From Bacteroidota bacterium (GTDB taxonomy: Bacteria; Bacteroidota; Bacteroidia; Bacteroidales; Cfx3-03): a stretch of 64,000 nt of DNA. The stretch is from positions 5,060,754-5,124,753 of the forward strand of contig JACAUB010000001.1 in assembly GCA_013390605.1 (NCBI GenBank), given 5' to 3'. A model generated the notes under the pieces. The model ran no database searches. It worked only from the letters and a program-made list of their open reading frames with translations, and was not told where the DNA came from. Positions 44,001-53,160 of the stretch are shown piece after piece. The first letter of the stretch is position 1, and every line of letters starts with the position of its first letter. Position numbers and translations under genes: made by a program.

Positions 44001-46454
44001 TTATTTTACAATATTGAAAACCACCTTTGCGGATTTTATTCCTGGCGACGAAAAAGTTACAGTGGCACTTCCTTCTTTCATACCTGCCTGAATATATGCT
44101 ACTAATTTCCCTTTGAAGATTTGGCGACTGGATGTTTTATACTGTGTTGTATCTCTTGGATTTGAATTTTCCAGTCCTAATAATGTTGCCGAACCATTAA
44201 TCGTACAAGTAACAACATTATCAGATAAGAATACAGGATTGCCGGCTTCATCAACTATGGATAATTCGATATGAGCAATGCCTCGTTTAGAAGCACTAAG
44301 TTGTTTTTTGTCAGAGAAAGCCAACAATGCTGAAGAATTACCGGAAGTCTTTATAATAGAAACATGCAGTTTGTTCATTTCATCTGTTGCTACAGCCTTT
44401 AGTGTACCTGCTTCGAAAGGAACGGTCCAGTTCATAACACCACTTTTTTCAAAATCAGCCCTGTTTTTTTTACCCAATGATTTATCGTTTAAGAAAAGTT
44501 CAACCTCTTTACAATTGGTAAAACAGTTGACTCTTACAATTTCTCCTTTCGCGTAATTCCAGGTAGGGTCAGCATTTTTCTGATCCCATGGCGAACCGGC
44601 TCTCTCTACTTTTGGAGGGATAGTGGTTCCAATATAAACCATTGGTTGATCACTCCATAGACTTTGTCTGAAGAAATATTCAGGTTTCTTTAATCCACCA
44701 AGATCTAACAATCCTGATGTGCTATGCTTTGCCGGAAACATTCCTGCTTCTCCAAGATATTCGATTCCTGTCCATAAGTATTGGGCAGAGATGAATTCCT
44801 TTTTGTCTACATCATTCCAGACTCCTTTTCCAAAACCATTTTCACTGCCCATAATGATTCGGTTAGGATATTTCTTATGATCGTCAATATATCTGTACTC
44901 CTGATAATTATAACCAACAACATCAAGTGCATCGGCATAGCCTGTTTCATTGGAGATAAGTACTGCCGCTAATGCAGCAGTAACCGGGCGAGTTGTATCA
45001 TATTGTTTTACGGTCTTTACCAGCTCTTTCGCTATTACACCCAGCCGGTTTGAGTTAGGCATTTCGGGATGGTAACCTCTTCCATAGATTTGTGGATTTG
45101 TACCAATATCGAGTATCGGATGAGAATAGGGGTCGTTTGGATAATCAAGTTCATTCCCAATACTCCAAAGAAAGATAGATGGGTGGTTTCTGTTTCTTAA
45201 CAATTGATCGTGGAGGTCTTTTTCATGCCATTCTGCCCATACTTCATGATACCCTTCTGTGCTTGGTTTTCCTACATTCCATCCTTTTACCCATTTATTT
45301 TTACCAGCTTCCCATTCATCGAAAGCCTCATCCATTACCAGAAATCCAAGTTTATCGCAAAGATCGTACAACTCAGTAGCATGTGGATTATGGCTCATCC
45401 TGATTGAGTTACATCCCATTTCTTTGAGACGTAGTAGTCTACGTTCCCAGATTCCGTTTGGAACAGCTGCACCCAGACAACCTGCATCATGATGAACGCA
45501 AACTCCTTTTAATTTCATAGGTATCCCATTCAAGGTAAAGCCTTTATCTGCATCGAAATGGAAAAAGCGGATACCAATTTTTGTATCTATCATATCAAGT
45601 ACCACAGCACCCTGCTTAATGGTAGTCGTTAAAGTATATAGATTTGGATGATCTATTGACCAGAGGTCTGGCTTCAGAACATTCATTGAAACGTCCAGAT
45701 TGTTATCAATAGATGCTGAAACTGAAATTGACTTTGAACTTCGTGCTACTATTTTCCCATTCTGGTCAGCCAATTTGTTTTCTACGTCCACTTTCTGGTT
45801 TAAGGCTGTGTTATTTTCAATCGATACTTTTACCGCAACTGTTGCTTTGTCTTTATTCACTTCAGGAGTGGTAGCAAAAATACCCCATTGTTTAATATGG
45901 AGTTTGTTGGTGGAAATGAGAAATACATTTCTGTATATTCCAGAACCAGCATACCAACGTGAGTCGGCAAATTGTTGATGGTCTACTTTTACAGCCAGGA
46001 CATTGGTCTTTCCAATATTGAGGTAGGGTGTCAGATCGTATTGGTAGGAAATATAGCCGTTAGGTCGTTTTCCAAGATAATGACCATTGATCCAGACCTC
46101 ACCATTCTTGGAAACTCCTTCAAAATAGATTGCTACTTGTTTCCCTTTATCAGATATTGGAATAACAAAATTCTTGCGGTACCATGCTATACCAGTTGGC
46201 AAATATCCGGTAGCACTTGCCCACTTACTATCAAAAGGACCTTCTACTGAATAGTCGTGTGGTAATTCTACATTCCGCCATCCATTATCGTCAAAAGAAA
46301 CCTCAAAAGCTTTCTCCGAATCGCCTTTAAAGAATTTCCAGTTTTCATTAAATAACACTGTCTTGCGTCCGGAATATTGCGAAGGTGTTTGTGCAAATGA
46401 TGCCACTGCAACGAATTGCAAAACAAGGATTAAGAAACAGATTTTACGAATCAT
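44001..46454 (-). CDS. Glycoside hydrolase family 2 beta-galactosidase-like enzyme (817 aa)
   Basis: An exported exo-beta-glycosidase. Signal peptide about 1-21. The sugar-binding jelly-roll has NENWKFFKGD, SGIYRNVFL and GHYLGKRPNGY. The immunoglobulin-like domain and TIM barrel follow with IRMSHNPHATELYDLCD, the acid/base Glu in WSIGNELDYP (near residue 435) and the nucleophile Glu in IIMGSENGFG (near residue 540). A DUF4982-like and a C-terminal Ig-like domain (VEDE-type SIVDEAGNPVFLSDN) complete the form common in Bacteroidota. The substrate may be beta-galactoside or beta-glucuronide; beta-galactoside is the default for this subgroup. The DUF5916 gene lies 37 bp upstream, so the two are co-transcribed. 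Confidence 0.89.
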   Translation of the reverse strand: MIRKICFLILVLQFVAVASFAQTPSQYSGRKTVLFNENWKFFKGDSEKAFEVSFDDNGWRNVELPHDYSVEGPFDSKWASATGYLPTGIAWYRKNFVIPISDKGKQVAIYFEGVSKNGEVWINGHYLGKRPNGYISYQYDLTPYLNIGKTNVLAVKVDHQQFADSRWYAGSGIYRNVFLISTNKLHIKQWGIFATTPEVNKDKATVAVKVSIENNTALNQKVDVENKLADQNGKIVARSSKSISVSASIDNNLDVSMNVLKPDLWSIDHPNLYTLTTTIKQGAVVLDMIDTKIGIRFFHFDADKGFTLNGIPMKLKGVCVHHDAGCLGAAVPNGIWERRLLRLKEMGCNSIRMSHNPHATELYDLCDKLGFLVMDEAFDEWEAGKNKWVKGWNVGKPSTEGYHEVWAEWHEKDLHDQLLRNRNHPSIFLWSIGNELDYPNDPYSHPILDIGTNPQIYGRGYHPEMPNSNRLGVIAKELVKTVKQYDTTRPVTAALAAVLISNETGYADALDVVGYNYQEYRYIDDHKKYPNRIIMGSENGFGKGVWNDVDKKEFISAQYLWTGIEYLGEAGMFPAKHSTSGLLDLGGLKKPEYFFRQSLWSDQPMVYIGTTIPPKVERAGSPWDQKNADPTWNYAKGEIVRVNCFTNCKEVELFLNDKSLGKKNRADFEKSGVMNWTVPFEAGTLKAVATDEMNKLHVSIIKTSGNSSALLAFSDKKQLSASKRGIAHIELSIVDEAGNPVFLSDNVVTCTINGSATLLGLENSNPRDTTQYKTSSRQIFKGKLVAYIQAGMKEGSATVTFSSPGIKSAKVVFNIVK

Positions 46455-46491
46455 TGTTTTTATTATTAAGGTTGTTTGCTTTTATCAGTCA

Positions 46492-49119
46492 TTATATTGA
46501 GAACCAATAGTTAAGTTTTATCAGGAAAACTGATTTTGGGAATATATTTTTGATGTTTCCTATCGCATCAGATACTGAGTTATAGCCGGGTGTGATGTAT
46601 TCAGTTCTGTCTTGAGACCATGCAAAGTAAATTTGGGAACCAGGGCGATATTCCCATCTAAATACAAAATTTGACCGGAATTGATCGAAGTTGAAATCCG
46701 GATTAGAGAAGGAATATGTGATATGCGAACTTCCATTCTCAGATACATTATAAGTGCTATTATTCATTACAGGACTTAACAGTGAAAACCTGTTTTGATA
46801 ATTGGCATCCCGGGGATTTGTAACGACTTTAAAGTCTGAATATTTACCAACGGATGCAAATGGACTTCCATAATATTGGATGGAAAGTTCAGGAGTGATA
46901 TTATAATCTATTCTGAAGGTGGCACTTAATGTATGTTGGTCAATTTTCCCCAATATATATCTGTTTTCATTGCCTACAGATTTAGTATCAACATATTGTA
47001 GGTTGTCTTTGTTGCTGGAATAATTGACACTCATTGAGAATTTCAATGTATTTAGTGGCATTATAGACACGCCTGGTTCAACTGAATAATATCTGCTACT
47101 TTGATTACCAGATGCTGATACGTATGTGTTTAAACTGAAGGTTGTTTTTTTCGAAGGATCCGTTCCCACTGAAAAAGAGTTGACCCACAGTGACGGAACC
47201 AACATTGCATAGCCTCCACGTAAAATTCGTGTATCAAGGGCTTGTGAGGTGTAGTTCAGCGAATTATTGATGGTCCATTTATTGAGAAAACCAAGATTTA
47301 TATTTAAGTTGCCACCTGATGATAGATGGTGCATTCCAAAATCCCAGTTATTAATCTGGCTTATGCCGATATTATAAGTCCTGAAAATAGAAACCGGTTT
47401 GACTATAAAATAAGAAAGAGAGGATGTCTGTTTGAAAATATCGGATGTAGACATATACCCTATATCATTGAAATCGAGCCCTGGAGAACGCCAGTTGAAT
47501 TCAGATGAATAACGCCATAATCCTTTACTGCCTTTTCCTATTTTAATTCTTCCGCCATATCCCGAAAGTTGTGTTCGGGTACTATCGTAGTGAATATTTT
47601 CAGCATCCGGGCGTTGATAATATCGAGCTGACGAGTATTGGAGTTCTTTAAGGGCAGCTGTATTTCCTTTAATGTTACTACCCACTAATTTTACATCAAT
47701 ATAAAATTCCTTATCATTCCATTGGTGAAGTAAATCGAGACCTCCGGTTACTGCATCCCGATTTAGGAAATTGAGATTGGCATTATCAATAAAGCGATTT
47801 GTTGATGTAAGTATTCCTCCAAGCATCGTGTTTCCCTGTCGGAAATCTTGTTGCACACGGACGATAGTATAGCTGGTTAATGGATCAACACTTTCTTTAC
47901 TCCTCTTGCCTAGTGAGTCTATTTTTGCATGTTCATTGGCTGTAAGACTTTGTAATACACCTACTGAAAGTCCATTTGATGATTTTCCGCTAATTTTTAC
48001 AGCGCTTAGGATCGTTGTATTATCGGGGAAATCCATATGTTCATTATTTTTTAAACTGGGATAATAACTGGGTGCATGGCCAATTCGTCGACTGTAAAAG
48101 AGACTTGCATCACCCATGTCAAAACTAAAAATATTTGCTCCTTCCAGAAAGAAGGGTCTCTTTTCTCCATAAAAAGTTTCAAATGCAGAAAGGTTCATCA
48201 CTGAAGGATCAGATTCGACTTGTCCAAAATCGGGATTTACGGTGACATCGGCGGTGAAATTACTCGATAGTCCAATCTTTGCATCGATCCCTGCATTCCC
48301 AAACCAGCTCCGTCCTTTATTTGCAAAAGGGTTTTCTGGTTCTTTTTTGAAAGTATTCAACTTTCCAAGTGTGTAGGGCATAATTTCTATTCGGCGCGAT
48401 TTTGGTAATCCTTTAATGTCTTGCAATTCGCCAAACATATACAATATTCCCGGACTTTTCGACGATTGCAACTCCCAATCACTCTCTTCTTGTAAACGAT
48501 CAATCCAACGCCAGCAATGCATACCCCACACCTGTTCATAATTACTACTATAACGCAGCTGACTTAACGGGATCTCAAATTCTGCAATCCATGCCGAGTC
48601 CGTTTTCCCAACTTTCCCTTTCCAGACAGCATTCCAATTTACATCAAAACTGTTGTTCGTTAATACCATGTCTATTTTTTGTCCTCCGGCTGTCAGATCA
48701 AATTCAAATCCTGTCCGATGATCATGGTAACTATCAAAAGTAATGCCTGCTATGTCGCCGGCAAGCTCATCACGTCTTCCTGCCTTTTGGGATATCTTTT
48801 TTGGCTCATGGTCAATTGCCCGAATTGCTACATAAATGTTTTTATCATCGTACAATACTTTTAGCTCAGTGGGTTGCGATGGCTTTCCCCCTTCATTGGG
48901 AACCCATTGTGTAAAGTTGCTGGCCCATTCACCCGTTTTCCAGCATGCATCGTTTAAAACACCGTCAATTACCGGCTTTCCTGTTGTTAAACGAGAAGTA
49001 TGATAAACTCTTACTGGCTTTTGGTGTAGATCTTTTAATGTGTCAGTCGGTGTTATAGAATAGATCTGCGTTTTGAATAATAGGAATACAATGAGCGTGA
49101 CAAGTGATTTTGTGTTCAT
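46492..49119 (-). CDS. DUF5916-type outer-membrane protein with N-terminal CBM9-like domain (875 aa)
   Basis: An exported protein with a signal peptide (about 1-21). Residues 40-250 form a CBM9-like sandwich, recognisable from GKPVIDGVLNDACWKTGEW and DDKNIYVAIRAIDHEPKKI. The middle has the DUF5916 block NPDFGQVESDPSVMNLSAFETFYGEKRPFFLEG. The C-terminal 450 residues alternate polar and hydrophobic residues and end in KLNYWFSI, like an outer-membrane beta-barrel. Function is unknown; location next to a GH2 enzyme, 37 bp upstream, suggests glycan binding or passage. The call to this family is firm, the role is not. Confidence 0.83.
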   Translation of the reverse strand: MNTKSLVTLIVFLLFKTQIYSITPTDTLKDLHQKPVRVYHTSRLTTGKPVIDGVLNDACWKTGEWASNFTQWVPNEGGKPSQPTELKVLYDDKNIYVAIRAIDHEPKKISQKAGRRDELAGDIAGITFDSYHDHRTGFEFDLTAGGQKIDMVLTNNSFDVNWNAVWKGKVGKTDSAWIAEFEIPLSQLRYSSNYEQVWGMHCWRWIDRLQEESDWELQSSKSPGILYMFGELQDIKGLPKSRRIEIMPYTLGKLNTFKKEPENPFANKGRSWFGNAGIDAKIGLSSNFTADVTVNPDFGQVESDPSVMNLSAFETFYGEKRPFFLEGANIFSFDMGDASLFYSRRIGHAPSYYPSLKNNEHMDFPDNTTILSAVKISGKSSNGLSVGVLQSLTANEHAKIDSLGKRSKESVDPLTSYTIVRVQQDFRQGNTMLGGILTSTNRFIDNANLNFLNRDAVTGGLDLLHQWNDKEFYIDVKLVGSNIKGNTAALKELQYSSARYYQRPDAENIHYDSTRTQLSGYGGRIKIGKGSKGLWRYSSEFNWRSPGLDFNDIGYMSTSDIFKQTSSLSYFIVKPVSIFRTYNIGISQINNWDFGMHHLSSGGNLNINLGFLNKWTINNSLNYTSQALDTRILRGGYAMLVPSLWVNSFSVGTDPSKKTTFSLNTYVSASGNQSSRYYSVEPGVSIMPLNTLKFSMSVNYSSNKDNLQYVDTKSVGNENRYILGKIDQHTLSATFRIDYNITPELSIQYYGSPFASVGKYSDFKVVTNPRDANYQNRFSLLSPVMNNSTYNVSENGSSHITYSFSNPDFNFDQFRSNFVFRWEYRPGSQIYFAWSQDRTEYITPGYNSVSDAIGNIKNIFPKSVFLIKLNYWFSI

Positions 49120-49228
49120 CTTTCTTATTTTTATGAGTCAAGCATTTGGGTTGATAAATCAAGAACGAGCAACTATTAATAGTTATTAATAAATAAATGT
49201 TAGATTAACACTTAAACAAATAAACTAA

Positions 49229-49236
49229 TATATTTG
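49229..49236 (+). promoter_or_regulatory. -7 box (TATATTTG) upstream of the GH2/LamG gene
   Basis: An exact TAnnTTTG match 77 bp before the ATG at 49314, without a clear TTG partner. It is the only plus-strand match I saw in the divergent gap. Confidence 0.4.
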
Positions 49237-49313
49237 TAATTTATAAAAGTTGCTCAAAAATAACGATTAATCTATTCCATACCCTTATTTTGTTAATGAA
49301 ATAACACCACCAA

Positions 49314-52300
49314 ATGATGAATAAATTTACTTTATTATTATTTTATTTTATTGGGCTCTTCTCTTTTACTGTCTCTGCTCAGCAGAAAGGATTTCTGGAG
49401 AATGTGTACGATTATATTGAGAACATCAATATGTTTGAGCTAAATCAGGAACCCGGACATGTTCCTTTAATGATTTATGGATCGGTTAAAGATGCAATGC
49501 AAAATAATCCACAGCGATCTTCTTCGTTTATATCATTAAATGGAACCTGGAAATTCAACCTATCTGAAAATCCTGATCAGTCGCCAAAAGACTTTTTTAA
49601 ACCCAGTTTTAACGATGCACAATGGGGAACTATCAAAGTTCCATCAAACTGGCAGATGCAGGGATATGGACATCCCATGTTTCGAAATGTGACACAACTG
49701 TTTAAACCAAACCCTCCCAAGATTCCTCACGATTATAATCCGGTTGGCTCTTATCGTCGTACTTTTCAGATTCCCGGTGATTGGAAAGACAAACAAGTTC
49801 TGCTTAGGTTGGAAGCTGCTGCTTCTGCTTCATTTATCTGGGTGAACGGTAGAGAAGTAGGATACAACCAAGGAGCCATGGAACCTGCAGAATATGATAT
49901 AACAAAATATATTAAGCCCGGCAAGAACTCGTTGGCCATTAATGTTTATGCCTATTCTGATGGCTCATACCTCGAATCACAGGACATGTGGCGCCTCTCC
50001 GGGATATTCCGTGATGTTTCATTAACTGCTACTCCCAAAATACATCTGCGTGATTACTATGTGGTGACCGATCTCGATGCTTCCTATTGTGATGCACAAC
50101 TAAACATAACCACAGAACTTAAAAATTATACAAAACAAAGTGTCAAAGGCTATTCGGTCAGAGCTTCCCTCTATGATGAAAAGGGTAATCTGATCATGAA
50201 GCCTATCAGCTCTTCGACTATATCGCTCGATGGACAGCAGGCTTCTCAGGTTAAAATCTCTTCTGTTATACAGAATCCTGAAAAATGGTCGGCCGAGCAC
50301 CCAAACCTTTATCAACTAGTTCTCGAATTGATAACTCCTGATAGTAAGGTAGCTGAGGTTTATTCAGAAAAAATTGGTTTCAGGAAAGTTGAAGTGAGAC
50401 ATCAGGCACTTTATGTAAATGGCGTTCCTGTTAAATTGAATGGCGTAAATAGTCACATGCAACATCCTGATACGGGTCATGCTATGGATGTAGAAACTAT
50501 TCGGAAGGACTTAACGTTGATGAAGCAGTTTAATATAAACTGTGTACGCACATCGCATTATCCTCCAAATATTGAATACCTCAAGATGGCTGATGAGCTT
50601 GGAATGTATATTGTTGACGAAACAGGCGATGAAGCACATGCAACCGAATATATCTCAGGACTTCCGGAATGGAGAGCACAATATGTGGAACGTGTTCAAA
50701 AAATGGTACTGCGCGATCGGAATCATCCTTCTATCATCATCTGGAGTGCTGGTAACGAAAGTGGCACAGGTAATAATATCTGTGCAGTTATCGAAGAGGG
50801 AAAACGATTAGATCCCAGTAGACCAGCATGGATGTATGGTGGTAACACTACTGATTTTCCGGGTAAGAATCCAATGACCTGTGAAGATATCATTGGTCCT
50901 CGTTATGCAACCCCATTTGAACTAAAGACATTGATTGGCGAAGTTCCCGAAAATATAGATCCACGACCTTCATTTATGGATGAATATTGTGCAGCAACCG
51001 GAAATGGTTTAGGCGGAATGGATGAATATTGGGATGTAATTTATCAATACCCACGCTGTATAGGAGGCGCTATCTGGGATTGGGTTAGTCCCGCGCTCCG
51101 TACCAAATATATTTATGCTGAAGATGCATCACCACTTAAAAACAATGGTGCCATCATAGGACGTGCCAAACTAGTGGATGGAAAATTTGGAAAGGCTCTA
51201 TCTTTAAGTGGACATGATGAGTTTGTTGAAATCTATCGCGATCCTGCTTTAGATATTACCGGCAAACAGTTAACGCTGTCATGCTGGCTTCGTCCTGGCA
51301 AATGGAATGGAAATGGTTCTTTTATCACCAAAGGAAAGTATCAGTTCGGTTTACAACAAATATCAAAAGATACGCTTGAGTTTTATCTGACGGGCTCAAA
51401 GAAACAACAACTCCATGCAGCAGTTCCTTCTAATTGGGAAGGTGCCTGGCACCATCTGGCTGCAACTTACAATGGAAAATTGATGTCATTATATGTTGAT
51501 GGAGCAATGGTTATTTCAAAGAACTACACTGAGTCGATCGAAAACAAACCCTTCCCTGTAAATATTGGCCGCGATGCAGAAATACACGGACAAGAACATA
51601 ATGGATATTTAAGCAATGCCGTTATTGATCAGGTTAGCATCTTCAACAAAGTGGTTCCGATTGATCAGCTACAAAACCCTGTTGAAGCTTTAAAGAAAAG
51701 TTCGCTACTCTGGCTTGATTTTGATGAGTTGAAAGAAAAGGGCGAGTTTTTCAGTATGGGGATTGGCGGACGTAGTTATGGAATGGTATGGCCCGATCGT
51801 AACCCACAGCCCGAGTTATGGCAGGCTAAGAAATCGGCTCAGCCTGTAAAGGTTGATTTGATTGATGCGGCTACCGGAACAGTGGAGGTACTGAACCGCT
51901 ATCATTTTACCAATCTAAATGAGTTGGATGCTGTTTGGCAGTTGCAGGCCGATGGTGATATCCTTCAAAACGGCACACTCAACCTTTCATTAGCCCCTCT
52001 CCAAAAAGCAAATGTAAAAATTCCATTTGTAAAACCTCAAATACTTCCGGGCAAAGAATATCGTTTATTAGTGAGCTTCCGTCTGAAAAGAGATGAGTCG
52101 TGGGCAAAGAAAGGGCACGAAGTAGCATGGGATCAATTGGAACTCCCATATAAGGTGCCAGTTATTGAAATTGAGAAAACGATTAAAGCAGCTGCACTTT
52201 TAACTACACCTGAAACTATTTCTGTAAAAGGTGAAACATTCAATTATACGCTAGATAAAAACACCGGAACATTTTCTTCTATGCAGTATCAAGGCAAAGA

Positions 52301-53102
52301 GTTAATTAATCAAGGACCGGTTTTAAATGTATGGAGAGCCTCCGTTGCTAATGAACGCGATGACTGGACTACATGGAGTGCAAACACCCTTATTAAGGCC
52401 GAAGGAATGGGTAATGATGCAGCAAATGGTTGGCGCACGATTGGACTCGATCGTCTGATCCATAAAGTTGATCGTATCTTTACACAGAATAAACCTACAG
52501 GCGAGGTCGTTATAGATGTTGAAGAGCATGCCCAGGCCAATGATTACAGTACTGCATTTATGAATCACTATGTCTATACAATCAATGGCGATGGAGAAAT
52601 TACTATTAATCATACTGTCACTCCCTGGGGCTTAATGCCGACCTGGATTCCTAAAGTAGGTATTCAGTTAATTTTAAACCCTACGATGAATAAAATTGCA
52701 TGGTATGGTAGAGGTCCGATCGAAACCTATCCTGATCGGAAGACTGGTGCCAAAATTGGTGTTTATGCAAGTACCGTTCAGGATGAGTATGAGCCCTATG
52801 TCATTCCACAGGATTATGGAAATAAAACCGATGTACGTTGGTTTAAAGTAGAATCTAAAGAAGGTATTGGGTTACAGATTTCCGGAAGTGATTTATTTAA
52901 CTGTAGTGCACAGCAATATTCAACGGATAATTTAACCCGAGCATCTTATCCTTTCCAGTTGAAACCTTTTAACGGTATTACACTCAATGTGGATTATGCT
53001 TTAAGTGGGGTGGGTTGTACAGCTATTTCTGTACTCAATAAATATCGGGTTACACCTCAGGAATATCACTTCATTACAAAGCTTAAACCTTATATGAACT
53101 AA
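49314..53102 (+). CDS. GH2 LacZ-type beta-galactosidase with an inserted LamG domain (1262 aa)
   Basis: An exported LacZ-like enzyme. Signal peptide about 1-22. The order is jelly-roll (WKFNLSENPDQSP, VPSNWQMQGYGHPMF), Ig-like domain, and barrel with VRTSHYPPN, the acid/base Glu in WSAGNESGTGNN (near residue 482) and the nucleophile Glu in FMDEYCAATGNG (near residue 558; LacZ has CEYAHAMGN). After WDWVSPAL (near residue 590) a LamG/concanavalin-like domain of about 180 residues (LTLSCWLRPGKWNG, WHHLAATYNGKLMSLYVDG) interrupts the barrel, which resumes at SYGMVWPDRNPQPELWQ (near residue 821). A beta-sandwich and the C-terminal domain 5 (WYGRGPIETYPDR) follow. Confidence 0.92.
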   Translation: MMNKFTLLLFYFIGLFSFTVSAQQKGFLENVYDYIENINMFELNQEPGHVPLMIYGSVKDAMQNNPQRSSSFISLNGTWKFNLSENPDQSPKDFFKPSFNDAQWGTIKVPSNWQMQGYGHPMFRNVTQLFKPNPPKIPHDYNPVGSYRRTFQIPGDWKDKQVLLRLEAAASASFIWVNGREVGYNQGAMEPAEYDITKYIKPGKNSLAINVYAYSDGSYLESQDMWRLSGIFRDVSLTATPKIHLRDYYVVTDLDASYCDAQLNITTELKNYTKQSVKGYSVRASLYDEKGNLIMKPISSSTISLDGQQASQVKISSVIQNPEKWSAEHPNLYQLVLELITPDSKVAEVYSEKIGFRKVEVRHQALYVNGVPVKLNGVNSHMQHPDTGHAMDVETIRKDLTLMKQFNINCVRTSHYPPNIEYLKMADELGMYIVDETGDEAHATEYISGLPEWRAQYVERVQKMVLRDRNHPSIIIWSAGNESGTGNNICAVIEEGKRLDPSRPAWMYGGNTTDFPGKNPMTCEDIIGPRYATPFELKTLIGEVPENIDPRPSFMDEYCAATGNGLGGMDEYWDVIYQYPRCIGGAIWDWVSPALRTKYIYAEDASPLKNNGAIIGRAKLVDGKFGKALSLSGHDEFVEIYRDPALDITGKQLTLSCWLRPGKWNGNGSFITKGKYQFGLQQISKDTLEFYLTGSKKQQLHAAVPSNWEGAWHHLAATYNGKLMSLYVDGAMVISKNYTESIENKPFPVNIGRDAEIHGQEHNGYLSNAVIDQVSIFNKVVPIDQLQNPVEALKKSSLLWLDFDELKEKGEFFSMGIGGRSYGMVWPDRNPQPELWQAKKSAQPVKVDLIDAATGTVEVLNRYHFTNLNELDAVWQLQADGDILQNGTLNLSLAPLQKANVKIPFVKPQILPGKEYRLLVSFRLKRDESWAKKGHEVAWDQLELPYKVPVIEIEKTIKAAALLTTPETISVKGETFNYTLDKNTGTFSSMQYQGKELINQGPVLNVWRASVANERDDWTTWSANTLIKAEGMGNDAANGWRTIGLDRLIHKVDRIFTQNKPTGEVVIDVEEHAQANDYSTAFMNHYVYTINGDGEITINHTVTPWGLMPTWIPKVGIQLILNPTMNKIAWYGRGPIETYPDRKTGAKIGVYASTVQDEYEPYVIPQDYGNKTDVRWFKVESKEGIGLQISGSDLFNCSAQQYSTDNLTRASYPFQLKPFNGITLNVDYALSGVGCTAISVLNKYRVTPQEYHFITKLKPYMN

Positions 53103-53105
53103 CAT

Positions 53106-53146
53106 AAAAAAAGGAGTAGTTCAATTACGAACTGCTCCTTTTTTTT
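53106..53146. terminator. Bidirectional terminator between the GH2/LamG and M13 genes
   Basis: AAGGAGTAGTTC pairs with GAACTGCTCCTT (one G-U pair) around a 6-nt loop, flanked by A-tract and T8, so it can work on both strands. It begins 3 bp after the GH2 stop and ends 15 bp before the M13 stop. Confidence 0.8.
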
Positions 53147-53160
53147 AAGATAAATTTAGA

